Shown: positions 7,843-15,319 of the stretch, piece by piece
Layout: the number at the start of each line of letters is the position of its first letter
How positions within the stretch are numbered: position 1 is the first letter of the stretch
Source of the DNA: a virus
IMG/VR virus record: IMGVR_UViG_3300005617_000151
Location: 1-39,961 of that record
DNA length: 39,961 bases
Reading direction: 5' to 3' (one strand)
The notes under the pieces: generated by a model
Database searches by the model: none
Seen by the model: the letters and a program-made list of their open reading frames with translations, nothing else
Told to the model about the DNA's origin: nothing
Translations under genes and position numbers: made by a program

Positions 7843-8173
7843 TTGGTTCTCCTAATAATTCATTTACCTTGGAAAGTAGCTCTCTTTCTGTGCCATATTT
7901 AGCAATGAAAGCTTTCTTGCTCAATGCTAGTGATGGGCCGTAAAGTTCAACCATTCTGCTTGTTGAGCAATTATTTAGTAGTTGTCCGCGATGGTGAAAA
8001 GAACATAATGGCAAACTTGCTTGGTCCCCACCGGATAATCTGCGGTAACCTTTATCAGTTATATGATGGGCTTCAGTCCTAAACGGCTGCATTCTTTTCT
8101 CAATCTGGCAGCAGATACACGGCATATTGTGAATCTGGTCTAACCTAGCTTGATCGGCTTTAGATTTACTCAT
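7829..8173 (-). CDS. HNH-type nuclease, Ref-like
   Basis: In 114 residues the pattern CxxC (MPCICCQ), then AHHIT, then LPLCSFHHRG gives the Cys pair and His residues of a small HNH/His-Me-finger domain. The order resembles phage P1 Ref and related recombination-associated nucleases, which nick DNA during strand exchange with RecA; the close relation is inference. Its place two genes downstream of SSB and a Sak4-like ATPase supports a role in recombination. ATG 8173 overlaps the upstream stop (ATGA). Confidence 0.7.
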   Translation of the reverse strand: MSKSKADQARLDQIHNMPCICCQIEKRMQPFRTEAHHITDKGYRRLSGGDQASLPLCSFHHRGQLLNNCSTSRMVELYGPSLALSKKAFIAKYGTERELLSKVNELLGEPNEQR

Positions 8174-8583
8174 AACCGCCACCCATTCCCCTGTTTAAAC
8201 GCATGTGAATCAAAGCCAAATCGGTTTAGCATGACTTGATCCGCCTGTAGCCAGTACTGCTCCCACTGCTCCGCATTCATCGCCCTAAAGTTTATGTGCT
8301 TGGGTGATCGTACCTCAAAATCGGTACCTACAATTGGCACTACCACATAATGCCCTGCGAGTACTTTTATCTCATCGCTAATGCTTTCCTCGTCCCTCAC
8401 AGGGTCTTGATTTCTTCCAATCTCAGCACAGCAAGCCCAATACCATCTGTTGAATGCTGGACTGCGGGCACGCCTCATTTCAAGTTCGACAACCTCTCCA
8501 TCGGCTAGTCTACTAATAGACTTTTTGGCCTTATCGTCCATGCCAATGAGAGAATCACCGACCCTGATAAACCATTTACGCAT
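8170..8583 (-). CDS. Early protein, DUF1367/NinB-like character
   Basis: The 137-residue protein contains MRRARSPAFNRWYWACCAEIG near residues 36-56, which recalls the R-x-P-x-F-x-R/H motif of phage early proteins such as DUF1367 members near recombination genes. No catalytic motif is visible. It begins two bases after the ssb stop and ends overlapping the HNH gene (ATGA), so the recombination block ATPase-SSB-this gene-HNH is one transcript. Confidence 0.55.
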   Translation of the reverse strand: MRKWFIRVGDSLIGMDDKAKKSISRLADGEVVELEMRRARSPAFNRWYWACCAEIGRNQDPVRDEESISDEIKVLAGHYVVVPIVGTDFEVRSPKHINFRAMNAEQWEQYWLQADQVMLNRFGFDSHAFKQGNGWRL

Positions 8584-8585
8584 GG

Positions 8586-8993
8586 CTAAAATGGGTCATC
8601 GTCGAAATTATCCACCTCTGGCTCATATGGATGATCCTCCTTAGGTTCTTTACGCTCAGGCTTAGAACCTAGCATTTGCATTTCACGCGCCACAATCTCA
8701 GTGCTATACCGATCTTTGCCATTTTTGTCCTGCCATTTTCGAGTACGCAAGCTGCCCTCGATATAAACCTGAGAGCCTTTACGCAGATACTCGGCGGAAA
8801 TCTCGGCCAACTTCTCGAATAGCACGATTGCATGCCATTCAGTGCGCTCCTGCTTATCACCTGACTGCTTATCAGTCCATCCTTCTGTGGTAGCTACACG
8901 AATGTTTGTGACTGGCTTCCCACTCGGCATGTACCGAGTATCAGGATCAGCCCCAAGGTTACCCACAATAATGACTTTGTTTATGCCTCTCAC
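8586..8993 (-). CDS. ssb: Single-stranded DNA-binding protein
   Basis: The 135-residue protein is a full bacterial-type SSB: OB fold over residues 1-104, opening with [14 protein letters not shown], containing [14 protein letters not shown] and [16 protein letters not shown], then a short acidic linker and the C-terminal tip DDDPF that docks partner proteins. It would coat phage ssDNA during replication and recombination. The start codon is GTG 8993, overlapping the ATPase stop (GTGA), with GGAG seven to eight bases upstream. Linkage to a Sak4-like ATPase is a known pairing, since SSB stimulates Sak4 annealing. Confidence 0.95.
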   Translation of the reverse strand: MRGINKVIIVGNLGADPDTRYMPSGKPVTNIRVATTEGWTDKQSGDKQERTEWHAIVLFEKLAEISAEYLRKGSQVYIEGSLRTRKWQDKNGKDRYSTEIVAREMQMLGSKPERKEPKEDHPYEPEVDNFDDDPF

Positions 8994-10081
8994 GGTATTT
9001 GCTCCATAGAATCGTTAATGGTTTCGGGTGCTTTGCCGTATTCATGGCCACGAGATTGCAGCCACAACTTGTTTCGCGCCTGCTGGACTTCTGTCAATCG
9101 CATTGATGCCAGCTTTTCCCATGAGCGTGTATCGGCAATCTTTTCCAATTGATCGGCGCGCGCTGTTTTAGCTTCAACCGATTGGCCTTGACCGCATAGC
9201 TTGAATATCTCTTCCTTGATTTCATCCAGCGCAACGTCACGGCGTCGCATTTCAGAGGCCGCGTTATCCTCTCCAGTCTCAGGGAATGCGTCTTTAGAGT
9301 CGCGCAGGTTCATTGAGCCAAAGTGTTCGCCGCCAATATTCAGCGCTTCAAAATGGCCCTTAAGCTTGTCAAAGGTTGGGAACTGAATCTCTTTACCGTT
9401 AAGCTTGTCTGCGCGGTCTTTCTGGATGCATGCAGTATTGATTATACGACCTTCCTCGCGCTGTATCTCCATCTCAATAAGCAAGGATGGCTCGTAGCCT
9501 AGCTCTTTCTCTGTAGCCATTTTAGAGCCTACAGTGATAAGTTCCTTTTTACCGCTGCCATCGTCCTTTTCTTGGTATTCGTACACGTTGCCAGCACGGC
9601 CGCAGACAATCATATGCACGCGGGAGGATAGGAACAGGTCAGTAAACTCGCCCCACATGCGCTTGATCGGTCCCCAATGTTGGAACTCCAGTGTAGCCAA
9701 TGGCTTTTTGTTGTATCGAACGCGCTGCTCGTTAGTGCGCGCAAGGTAAGACTCTTGCAGGTCGCGCCAGACATGCGTGATGGAATCCACAATGATGACC
9801 CCGGCAACGTCTTTCGCCTCCTCGGTGAACGCCATTAGGTCTTTAAACGCTCGCGATTCGTCATAGACTAGAAACTCAATCCCAGCCTTTTCAAACAGCG
9901 GCATGATATACGATGCGGCTGGTTCAGTATCAAACATGGCCACCGGCTTGCCGGTCTTGGCATATTTAGTCAGGCCAATTGCAATCTCCGCAGCTGTACG
10001 TGTTTTACCAGTACCAGCAGCGCCATAAATACCCACCTTCCCGAACGCCTGCTTGTTGGTTGCTTTCTTTAACATACTCAT
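8990..10081 (-). CDS. Sak4-like RecA-fold ATPase (AAA_24), recombination
   Basis: In this 363-residue protein, Walker A is GAAGTGKT at residues 20-27, Walker B is VIIVD at 95-99, and a polar residue follows (DSITH). This is the compact RecA-like core of phage Sak4 / AAA_24 proteins, which anneal single strands in phage recombination. The C-terminal 120 residues are charged and helical, an extension beyond the core. ATG 10081 overlaps the preceding stop (ATGA). The next gene is ssb, as in other Sak4 loci. It could instead be a generic phage ATPase, but the neighbourhood favours recombination. Confidence 0.85.
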   Translation of the reverse strand: MSMLKKATNKQAFGKVGIYGAAGTGKTRTAAEIAIGLTKYAKTGKPVAMFDTEPAASYIMPLFEKAGIEFLVYDESRAFKDLMAFTEEAKDVAGVIIVDSITHVWRDLQESYLARTNEQRVRYNKKPLATLEFQHWGPIKRMWGEFTDLFLSSRVHMIVCGRAGNVYEYQEKDDGSGKKELITVGSKMATEKELGYEPSLLIEMEIQREEGRIINTACIQKDRADKLNGKEIQFPTFDKLKGHFEALNIGGEHFGSMNLRDSKDAFPETGEDNAASEMRRRDVALDEIKEEIFKLCGQGQSVEAKTARADQLEKIADTRSWEKLASMRLTEVQQARNKLWLQSRGHEYGKAPETINDSMEQIP

Positions 10082-10245
10082 AATGCCGCCTTCATTCTCA
10101 AATAAGTTGGAATTTCATAAACAGGATTTTCCTTATACTCTACCCACCTCCCGTGATGAGTCTCTCTATATTCCTTTAGTCTTTCTTTCCATTGCTCTAA
10201 TCGCTCTTTGTTGCGTAGGGATAGATAATCAAGAGGTTCGTTCAT
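10078..10245 (-). CDS. 55-residue charged protein, unknown
   Basis: ATG 10245 overlaps the upstream stop (TAATG) and TGA 10078-10080 overlaps the ATPase start (ATGA). The peptide is very polar and helical at first (SLRNKERLEQWKERLKEY) and ends in [11 protein letters not shown]. Overlaps on both sides support expression. No family recognised. Confidence 0.6.
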   Translation of the reverse strand: MNEPLDYLSLRNKERLEQWKERLKEYRETHHGRWVEYKENPVYEIPTYLRMKAAL

Positions 10246-10718
10246 TATTTATCCTCGAATCCTTCACAGGTTTCTAGCCAAGTTGGATCAAAATTAACCG
10301 GCCACATAAACCAGCCATTCTTAAATCCATGCTGAGAATAGGAAAGGTTCAATTTCTTTTCTATTGGCGAGCGCAATCCTTTCAACATAAAAAGCATTGG
10401 AACAAATTGGCCGCCGGGAATGACGTCCAGAACCGGGTGGACACATTGTGAGTGCGCATCACCCGGAACCGGACGCCGATACTTACACTTGTAACAGTTA
10501 GGCTGCTCGATACTGCCAGACTGATTGCTTCGCTTATTGCCATCTGACTCGGTTATATAGTTCTCGTCAGTGCTAGGACTTACAGGAAGGCTGATTGCTG
10601 GGCTTACGCCGTCTGAATCCGCTGTTACGTGTGGTTGCGAATCTATACTTGCGCATAAATTCTCCTTGGTTTGCAGCAAACTATCCGCATCGCTGCTTTG
10701 CGGTTGATTGGTATTCAT
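10245..10718 (-). CDS. Protein with Cys-rich C-terminal module
   Basis: The 157-residue protein has a disordered Ser/Asp-rich first 75 residues and a C-terminal module with CYKCKYRRPVPGDAHSQC, a possible metal-binding set, then hydrophobic and Trp-rich sequence (GWFMWPVNF). Short proteins with a CxxCxxRRxVPG-type motif are frequent in phage early regions, with no known function. ATG 10718 overlaps the previous stop (TAATG), which sets the start; an upstream in-frame codon at 10730 is less likely. Confidence 0.6.
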   Translation of the reverse strand: MNTNQPQSSDADSLLQTKENLCASIDSQPHVTADSDGVSPAISLPVSPSTDENYITESDGNKRSNQSGSIEQPNCYKCKYRRPVPGDAHSQCVHPVLDVIPGGQFVPMLFMLKGLRSPIEKKLNLSYSQHGFKNGWFMWPVNFDPTWLETCEGFEDK

Positions 10719-10978
10719 TAGATTGTCCACTCGTTACTGGGGTAATTTTTGTCCACGCACTTAGCAATATAAAGCAACAGGTCGCTTACAGTGCTATCTG
10801 GTTTCATTTGGGAGATAGCTTCGATAACATATGACATGTTATTCATGTTAATGCCTTTATCCGTATTGTAACCGTGAAATAGCCAGGCACAAATAATCTC
10901 CTGCTGCTTCTCAAATGACAGCGTGCCGAACTGTGGCCTATCATCATCTTCAGCGTAGAAGTCCGGGTGATGTTTCAT
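10718..10978 (-). CDS. Small acidic hypothetical protein
   Basis: The 86-residue protein starts MKHHPDFYAEDDDRP and is largely helical after residue 20. ATG 10978 overlaps the stop of the pentapeptide-repeat gene (ATGA), and its own TAA overlaps the next start. No family or motif recognised. Confidence 0.6.
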   Translation of the reverse strand: MKHHPDFYAEDDDRPQFGTLSFEKQQEIICAWLFHGYNTDKGINMNNMSYVIEAISQMKPDSTVSDLLLYIAKCVDKNYPSNEWTI

Positions 10979-11550
10979 TTTGCACCATATTGCTTTGCAT
11001 GAAATTCGATTAGCTTGATTGCTAATACGTATTCTTTTGCATGTTCGTTATCTAAATGAGTTTCTTTTACTGCTTTCTTAAAAGTTTTAAGTGAATCCCA
11101 GAAACATCCAGCGCGAACAAATACGCCATGATCGGTTATGAAAGATTGCAAATAATCTGCGCGTGATCCGATAGGTCCAATGCATAAATATGGTCTATCG
11201 CCAACCATTTTAAGAGTTTCTTCTCCGTAGCTCAGGTTAGCGGAGCTCAGGTTAGCGTAGCTCAGGTCAGCGGAGCGCAGGTCAGCGTAGCTCAGGTTAG
11301 CGGAGCGCAGGTCAGCGTAGCTCAGGTCAGCGGAGCTCAGGTTAGCGTAGCTCAGGTTAGCGGAGCGCAGGTCAGCGGAGCGCAGGTCAGCGTAGCTCAG
11401 GTTAGCGGAGCGCAGGTCAGCGTAGCTCAGGTCAGCGTAGCTCAGGTTAGCTTTCGACTTAACAGCCGCCTCAACTGCCAGCCTCCAATTATCAGTTTCA
11501 ATACTGAAAATCAGAGCGCCGCTCCATCGATTCTTTATTTCAAACTTCAT
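10975..11550 (-). CDS. Pentapeptide-repeat protein
   Basis: In this 191-residue protein, residues 34-108 are 15 consecutive pentapeptides of the A(D/N)L(S/R)(Y/S) form, for example ANLSY and ADLRS, which fold into a square right-handed beta-helix. N-terminal residues 1-33 (MKFEIKNRW...) and the last 80 residues are ordinary globular sequence. Some pentapeptide proteins (Qnr, MfpA) mimic DNA and bind gyrase, but most have no known role; no function is claimed. ATG 11550 overlaps the upstream stop (ATGA) and has GGAGG just ahead, so a longer N-terminus is rejected. The repeat is almost identical at DNA level (see repeat entry). Confidence 0.85.
   Translation of the reverse strand: MKFEIKNRWSGALIFSIETDNWRLAVEAAVKSKANLSYADLSYADLRSANLSYADLRSADLRSANLSYANLSSADLSYADLRSANLSYADLRSADLSYANLSSANLSYGEETLKMVGDRPYLCIGPIGSRADYLQSFITDHGVFVRAGCFWDSLKTFKKAVKETHLDNEHAKEYVLAIKLIEFHAKQYGAK
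11227..11451 (-). repeat. 15 x 15-bp coding tandem repeat (pentapeptides)
   Basis: Fifteen head-to-tail 15-bp units encode the pentapeptides. The two main unit types read GCTAACCTGAGCTAC and GCTGACCTGCGCTCC on the coding strand. Synonymous sites are nearly invariant, so the array is recent or kept uniform by slippage or gene conversion. Confidence 0.95.
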
Positions 11551-11801
11551 ACCGCCTCCAGTCTTTCGTTCTCTCTTGCTAATACTTGTTGATCGTACTG
11601 ACACTTTAGAAAGTCCACAGCCTCTTTGTCCCACTGGTTATTCATTACTTCACCTAGCGCATGATAGTAACGCTTTGCTGTAGTGAAGTTATCGACGATC
11701 CAATCAACCTGATTACCCAGCCGACGATTGTCGTACTCAGGTCTGCCAATAGCGCGCAGGTTGATTAATAAGCGGGCTTGAGCTTCGTGGAAGATATTCA
11801 T
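11547..11801 (-). CDS. 84-residue hypothetical protein
   Basis: This is a helical, Arg/Asn-rich protein beginning MNIFHEAQARLLINLRAIG. ATG 11801 overlaps the previous stop (ATGA), and its TGA overlaps the pentapeptide-repeat gene start. I do not recognise it. Confidence 0.6.
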   Translation of the reverse strand: MNIFHEAQARLLINLRAIGRPEYDNRRLGNQVDWIVDNFTTAKRYYHALGEVMNNQWDKEAVDFLKCQYDQQVLARENERLEAV

Positions 11802-12160
11802 TTCAGAATCTCCTTAACTTTCCTCAGTATTTCCACTGGTTGATTGCGCCAATTAATTTTTTCAACCTCATAACGCAATTGTCCTAACTCCTTAATATCA
11901 GCAACTTGTTTTTTGAGTTCATCAGTTGGCATGTCTAACCATATGCTAGAAAAGTGATTCCCGACCAGCCTTCCGGTGTTTTTCCGATATCTATTCTTAT
12001 CGGTAACTATTTGTGTCGCTGTTACTTTGCAAATTTTTACAAAGTCCGCGCTGACGCCATCCCATCCTCTTCTTACTACAGCAACTTCATCTCCAGCTTT
12101 CAATGACTTAAGCCATTCCTGCTTTAATTGTTCTTTCTCTTGCCATGTCAATTCATTCAT
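11798..12160 (-). CDS. First gene of leftward early operon, unknown
   Basis: The 120-residue protein begins MNELTWQEKEQLKQEW, with a central beta-rich part (AGDEVAVVRRGW, VSADFVKICKVTATQIV) like a small SH3/KOW-type barrel, then helices rich in Lys and Glu. AGGAGA lies six bases before ATG 12160. It is the first gene behind the minus-strand promoter at 12188-12216, so it should be made earliest. No firm family. Confidence 0.6.
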   Translation of the reverse strand: MNELTWQEKEQLKQEWLKSLKAGDEVAVVRRGWDGVSADFVKICKVTATQIVTDKNRYRKNTGRLVGNHFSSIWLDMPTDELKKQVADIKELGQLRYEVEKINWRNQPVEILRKVKEILK

Positions 12161-12178
12161 AACTATCTCCTGTTTCGC

Positions 12179-12216
12179 TTGACAACAAGTATGGACAAGT
12201 CCACAATCACTGTCAA
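12179..12216. promoter_or_regulatory. Dyad-symmetric divergent promoter/operator
   Basis: The + promoter has -35 TTGACA (12179-12184), 17 bases, then -10 CACAAT (12202-12207). The - promoter has -35 TTGACA (complement of 12211-12216), 17 bases, then -10 CATACT (complement of 12188-12193). Both share one symmetry axis at 12197.5, marked by the inverted repeat TGGAC-AA-GTCCA (12192-12203), which covers parts of both -10 boxes. A dimer of the adjacent Cro-like protein is the obvious candidate ligand. Confidence 0.75.
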
Positions 12217-12236
12217 CAACTATTTACAGAGGTTTT

Positions 12237-12425
12237 ATGACTCCAAAACAAGTGATTAAGCATTATGGAACAATTGCCAAAGCAGTTAAAATAACTGGCT
12301 TTAGTCGTCAGGTATTCTACAAGTGGTTAAAACAAGGCTATATACCGGCTGAATCTCAGTTCGCACTGATGCAGGAGTCAGGCCATCATTTAACAATTGG
12401 TGAGCCGATGGGGAAAAAGAAATGA
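12237..12425 (+). CDS. Cro-like / YdaS-type HTH repressor
   Basis: The 62-residue protein has the Cro pattern: MTPKQVIKHYG, then the helix-turn-helix GTIAKAVKITGFSRQVFYKW (residues 11-30), then IPAESQFALMQESG, where Cro/YdaS proteins have the IP..R/Q dimer region. It would bind the dyad 30-60 bases upstream and control both early operons. AGAGG at 12228-12232 is the ribosome site. It is the first gene of the rightward operon and so is likely self-regulated. No CI partner is seen. Confidence 0.85.
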   Translation: MTPKQVIKHYGTIAKAVKITGFSRQVFYKWLKQGYIPAESQFALMQESGHHLTIGEPMGKKK

Positions 12426-12661
12426 AACGCAAAGTATATGGTGGAATTTTGTATATTGGCGGAAAGCAATACCGAGCAATTGTTTGCTGCACCAGCAGAC
12501 TTAGAGCGTCACAGCTTACCAAGCTATCAGTAGCTTGTCTTAAGGAATATTGGAGTGAAACAGAAAACAAGGATGAGATTTACACAGCCCATGCGTGCCC
12601 CGATACAGTTCTTGTTAAAAAGCTAAATTCAACCGGTCCACTTAAGGCGTATTCACCATGA
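12422..12661 (+). CDS. 79-residue hypothetical early protein
   Basis: ATG 12422 overlaps the cro-like stop (ATGA). The sequence begins MKRKVYGGILYIGGKQYRAI, then ASQLTKLSVACLKEYWSET; it appears to be a small alpha/beta protein. No recognised family. Confidence 0.6.
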   Translation: MKRKVYGGILYIGGKQYRAIVCCTSRLRASQLTKLSVACLKEYWSETENKDEIYTAHACPDTVLVKKLNSTGPLKAYSP

Positions 12662-12900
12662 AAAAGCCTGACCCTGCTGACTTCAACCTAAACGGCACTG
12701 TCGCTGCAATGATTCCATTGAATCAATACAACTACGACAGGGCTTTACTGCGTTATCACGAGCACTGGTTTAATGAAATGCTAGCAGCATGTAGAGAGTC
12801 AGCAGAGCATGGCATACATGGCCAGCCATTAAACAAAGCCGCTGAGATAGTAGACGTGTTCTTTGCTGATCCAAACATAGACCCGAGTAATACGCCATGA
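12658..12900 (+). CDS. 80-residue hypothetical early protein
   Basis: ATG 12658 overlaps the previous stop. The protein is acidic and mainly helical with aromatic residues in the middle (LRYHEHWFNEMLAACRE) and a Pro/Asp-rich end. The stop overlaps the next ATG. No recognised family. Confidence 0.58.
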   Translation: MKKPDPADFNLNGTVAAMIPLNQYNYDRALLRYHEHWFNEMLAACRESAEHGIHGQPLNKAAEIVDVFFADPNIDPSNTP

Positions 12901-13274
12901 GTGATGTCAACAGACAAAATGAAAAGTTTTATTCAGAGCGTGACGTGATTAGACAGGGCCAGATATACGTCAATCATGTATTCCATATGACCAGCGAAGG
13001 ATTGCATAGTAAGTCCGACATTGCTGCCGAACTTGCGCATCGCGATTTAAAAATCATTGAGCTAGAGCAGCGAATTAAAGAGCTGGAGCAAGATGCTGTA
13101 GAGCTACGCCGACGCGCTCTTAATGGCCCAAAAATCAGTGCAGTTTTGGAGATGCTATCAAATGGCAATGGGCTACTGCGCCAAATAGTTGGCACACATT
13201 ACGACGGCAACGGAATTGTTATTCGTATCGCGTCGAATACTATCGACGCCGCCATAGGAGCAAGCCATGAGTAA
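12897..13274 (+). CDS. Coiled-coil hypothetical protein
   Basis: In this 125-residue protein, a heptad-rich helix at about residues 45-78 (LKIIELEQRIKELEQDAVEL) is followed by a short globular part. It overlaps neighbouring genes at both ends (ATGA before, 8 bases after). Function unknown. Confidence 0.58.
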   Translation: MSDVNRQNEKFYSERDVIRQGQIYVNHVFHMTSEGLHSKSDIAAELAHRDLKIIELEQRIKELEQDAVELRRRALNGPKISAVLEMLSNGNGLLRQIVGTHYDGNGIVIRIASNTIDAAIGASHE

Positions 13275-13518
13275 CATTCCACCAAAACCAATCCGTGATG
13301 CTAACACTGTCGAGGATCACGGCTTTCTTGAAGATGAGCGTGACTACTATCGCGCCATAGCAGAGCGGGCGATTGAAGCGCTGAACAATATCGAAGTTAA
13401 AGTAAGTGGTGGACTATGCTCTTTCACCGCTATTGCAAAGCATGAATTTCTAAAAGATATCAGGATAGAAGTCGAGAAAGCCCTATCCGAACTAACAGAC
13501 ACAGGAGAGCGGGGATGA
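13267..13518 (+). CDS. 83-residue hypothetical protein
   Basis: It begins MSNIPPKPIRDANTV and contains EDERDYYRAIAERAIEAL, the kind of helix common in small phage proteins that overlap ead/ea-type early genes. ATG 13267 has AGGAG ten bases upstream inside the previous gene. Function unknown. Confidence 0.58.
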   Translation: MSNIPPKPIRDANTVEDHGFLEDERDYYRAIAERAIEALNNIEVKVSGGLCSFTAIAKHEFLKDIRIEVEKALSELTDTGERG

Positions 13519-13739
13519 GTGAATTAAATGATTGCGAAGACCAGGGCTATTCAAAACCCAGTGATGGGTGCCAAAATTGCTGGCTATATCCGAAAGATGC
13601 GCCGCAAGAGCGCCCAAAACTTGTTAAAAAATTACGCTATGGCAACGAGTGGTGGTGCTGCCCGGTTTGTGGAGGCAGTTATGGAAAAGTAGACAACGAG
13701 CCTCAATCACTTAACCCCCAAGACAAGAGAGAATCATGA
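13515..13739 (+). CDS. Small Cys-rich (zinc-finger-like) protein
   Basis: The 74-residue protein carries CQNC (in DGCQNCWLYP) and WWCCPVCGG, spaced about 25 residues apart, likely one zinc site. It overlaps the previous gene (ATGA) and the next gene. The metal site is inferred; the role is unknown. Confidence 0.6.
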   Translation: MSELNDCEDQGYSKPSDGCQNCWLYPKDAPQERPKLVKKLRYGNEWWCCPVCGGSYGKVDNEPQSLNPQDKRES

Positions 13740-13975
13740 AAATCACAAATTTTAAGTTTTTGAAGCGGACCGGTAAAGATGCCCTTGACTGGGTTGATTG
13801 GGCAGAAGTGGATTGTATAACTGGCGCGTTATGGTGGAAGAAAATCAAAACCAGAATGGTCAGGAAAGAATACGCATTACATTGGCATTTTGTAGATAAC
13901 GGACAATGGTGTCCAGGTTATGAAGTAGATTCTTTATACCGCGCATGGAAATCGCAGAACTCTATAACACTATAG
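13736..13975 (+). CDS. Trp-rich small protein, unknown
   Basis: The 79-residue protein has eight Trp in a beta-rich sequence (DWVDWAEVDCITGALWWKK, LHWHFVDNGQW). Start overlaps the previous stop (ATGA). Short Trp-rich proteins of this type recur in phage early operons. Function unknown. Confidence 0.58.
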   Translation: MKITNFKFLKRTGKDALDWVDWAEVDCITGALWWKKIKTRMVRKEYALHWHFVDNGQWCPGYEVDSLYRAWKSQNSITL

Positions 13976-13982
13976 GAAGATT

Positions 13983-14225
13983 ATGAGCGACATAGCAGAG
14001 AAACTAAATTTAATGGCTGACGAGTTAGCGACGTTTTCAAAAAAGCCGACTCCAGAAGAGTTAGGTAAAATGCTGGTAAATACTTTTGATTTCTTCAAAG
14101 AGCTTTCACCGGCAATTAGATACTTAGATGAAGCCGGACTTGACGATAAGTCATTATATAAAATGAGCAGGGCAGATGTTATTGATGCATTTCTTAATGC
14201 CGCTCTTTTTGCTAATAACCCCTGA
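13983..14225 (+). CDS. 80-residue helical protein, unknown
   Basis: ATG 13983 has AGGA eight to nine bases upstream. The sequence is helical and acidic (SDIAEKLNLMADELATF, EELGKMLVNTFDFFKEL). No recognised family. Confidence 0.58.
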   Translation: MSDIAEKLNLMADELATFSKKPTPEELGKMLVNTFDFFKELSPAIRYLDEAGLDDKSLYKMSRADVIDAFLNAALFANNP

Positions 14226-14247
14226 GATTTCACCAATAGGTATTGAT

Positions 14248-14445
14248 ATGCTCGACCCACTAGAAAAACACGATTTAATCCAAACCGCAATCAATAAACT
14301 AATTGACGCTCAATCTTCAGCGCTAGAGCGGTACATTACTGAATGGTTTAGGGCATCGCCTGAGGTTAACCCTGCTGATGTGGCTCTGCGCGTTTCTTAC
14401 GTTAATGGCAGTACTCAGTATCAACTCGAAGTTGTTAGCAAATAA
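14248..14445 (+). CDS. 65-residue hypothetical protein
   Basis: ATG 14248 follows AATAGGT, a modest ribosome site; upstream in-frame codons overlap the preceding gene and are not used. The protein is helical at first (EKHDLIQTAINKLIDAQ) and ends in a beta-like segment (ALRVSYVNGSTQYQLEVV). Confidence 0.55.
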   Translation: MLDPLEKHDLIQTAINKLIDAQSSALERYITEWFRASPEVNPADVALRVSYVNGSTQYQLEVVSK

Positions 14446-14491
14446 CAACCCATAAACCTCCCTTTAGCTTGTAACCAGAAAAGGTGTTGAG

Positions 14492-14653
14492 ATGAGTGAA
14501 CCAGTAAGAATTTCAATTCCTTTGATAGGTGACGACGAGGAAATCCAGCTTATCAGTGGGTTGATTTATTTAATCAATCATTTCGAGCATGCGGACATCG
14601 ATAAGGTAAGAATTATTGAATATCTGCAATCTCGTTATCAGGAAAAGCCATGA
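14492..14653 (+). CDS. 53-residue hypothetical protein
   Basis: ATG 14492 to TGA 14651-14653; the stop overlaps the next start (ATGA). The peptide begins MSEPVRISIPLIGDDEE and has a helix ending in IIEYLQSRYQEKP. No recognised family. Confidence 0.5.
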   Translation: MSEPVRISIPLIGDDEEIQLISGLIYLINHFEHADIDKVRIIEYLQSRYQEKP

Positions 14654-14844
14654 ACGACGATCAAATTATCGCACAACAAGCTAGAACAATTATTCAGCTG
14701 CAAACTGAGCTGAATGACAAGCGCCAGTCCCTGAGAAATATAGGCAATATCCTTTACGGGATAGGTCAGCCTCTTAACGATAATAAACTAAAATATACAA
14801 AAGAACAGCTACACAACTTTTTCCTTATTTCTCAGGAATTGTAA
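14650..14844 (+). CDS. 64-residue hypothetical protein
   Basis: The protein is helical and Gln-rich (MNDDQIIAQQARTIIQLQTEL). It starts with the same MNDDQ residues as the gene at 20314. ATG overlaps the previous stop. Function unknown. Confidence 0.52.
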   Translation: MNDDQIIAQQARTIIQLQTELNDKRQSLRNIGNILYGIGQPLNDNKLKYTKEQLHNFFLISQEL

Positions 14845-14845
14845 A

Positions 14846-15295
14846 ATGACAATCAGCCAACGCACATTTAGCTTGTCAGGAATAACTGACAGGAGTAATC
14901 TTCAAAAAGGGCCCGGAGCGTTAGTAGCGCTTATGGTCTTACAGGTCGAACACCGTTTTGAAACAGTACCCAGCCGGGCAGGACACATGCCCCGCAGTTT
15001 ATCAAAACCAGCTCTACCCGCAAGACAAATTTCGTGCCCTCGCCAAGGCGCGCGTAGTCGTACCCGTTGTTTTCAGTCGGGGTCCGCCACAGGAAAGCTG
15101 AAAGTGTTCAAATACCGGCGCGTCGTGACCCATAGACACCGGCCCTTGCCGTTCCAACTAGATACACCTAGAAGGGAGGCTCTTTTTGAGATGATGCAAA
15201 GAGAATGGGAGAAGACTGAGTATCTGCATCCATCCTTGAGGTGGAACTTGCCAAAGGCTAATGGCAAGGGAGAAAAGGGGGAGATTGTCTCTTAA
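14846..15295 (+). CDS. Doubtful 149-residue reading frame in GC-rich segment
   Basis: An open frame runs from ATG 14846 to 15295, but its middle (residues 45-90) is very Arg/Ser/Pro-rich, which looks like a gene read in the wrong frame. A second frame over 14958-15101 gives more protein-like sequence (KQYPAGQDTCPAV, KFRALAKARVVVPVV). The last 50 residues in the first frame (ALFEMMQREWEKTEYLHP) look genuine. I count 135 G+C in the 240 bases of 14941-15180 (56%), above the flanks. It may be a frameshifted or composite gene, or a short acquired segment. Confidence 0.35.
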   Translation: MTISQRTFSLSGITDRSNLQKGPGALVALMVLQVEHRFETVPSRAGHMPRSLSKPALPARQISCPRQGARSRTRCFQSGSATGKLKVFKYRRVVTHRHRPLPFQLDTPRREALFEMMQREWEKTEYLHPSLRWNLPKANGKGEKGEIVS

Positions 15296-15319
15296 ATTCA
15301 GACTAGATAGGTAAAAACG

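Noticed and set aside
11227-11451. Tandem array as a CRISPR
   Set aside because: The units are 15 bp, contiguous without spacers and in frame; they encode pentapeptide repeats.
14909-14980. A tRNA suggested by GCCCGG at the start and CCGGGC about 65 bases later
   Set aside because: No proper anticodon arm or T arm can be drawn between the two; the match is limited to six base pairs.
15073-15267. Minus-strand 64-residue frame in the GC-rich patch
   Set aside because: Cannot be excluded outright, but it has no ribosome site and all neighbours are on the plus strand.
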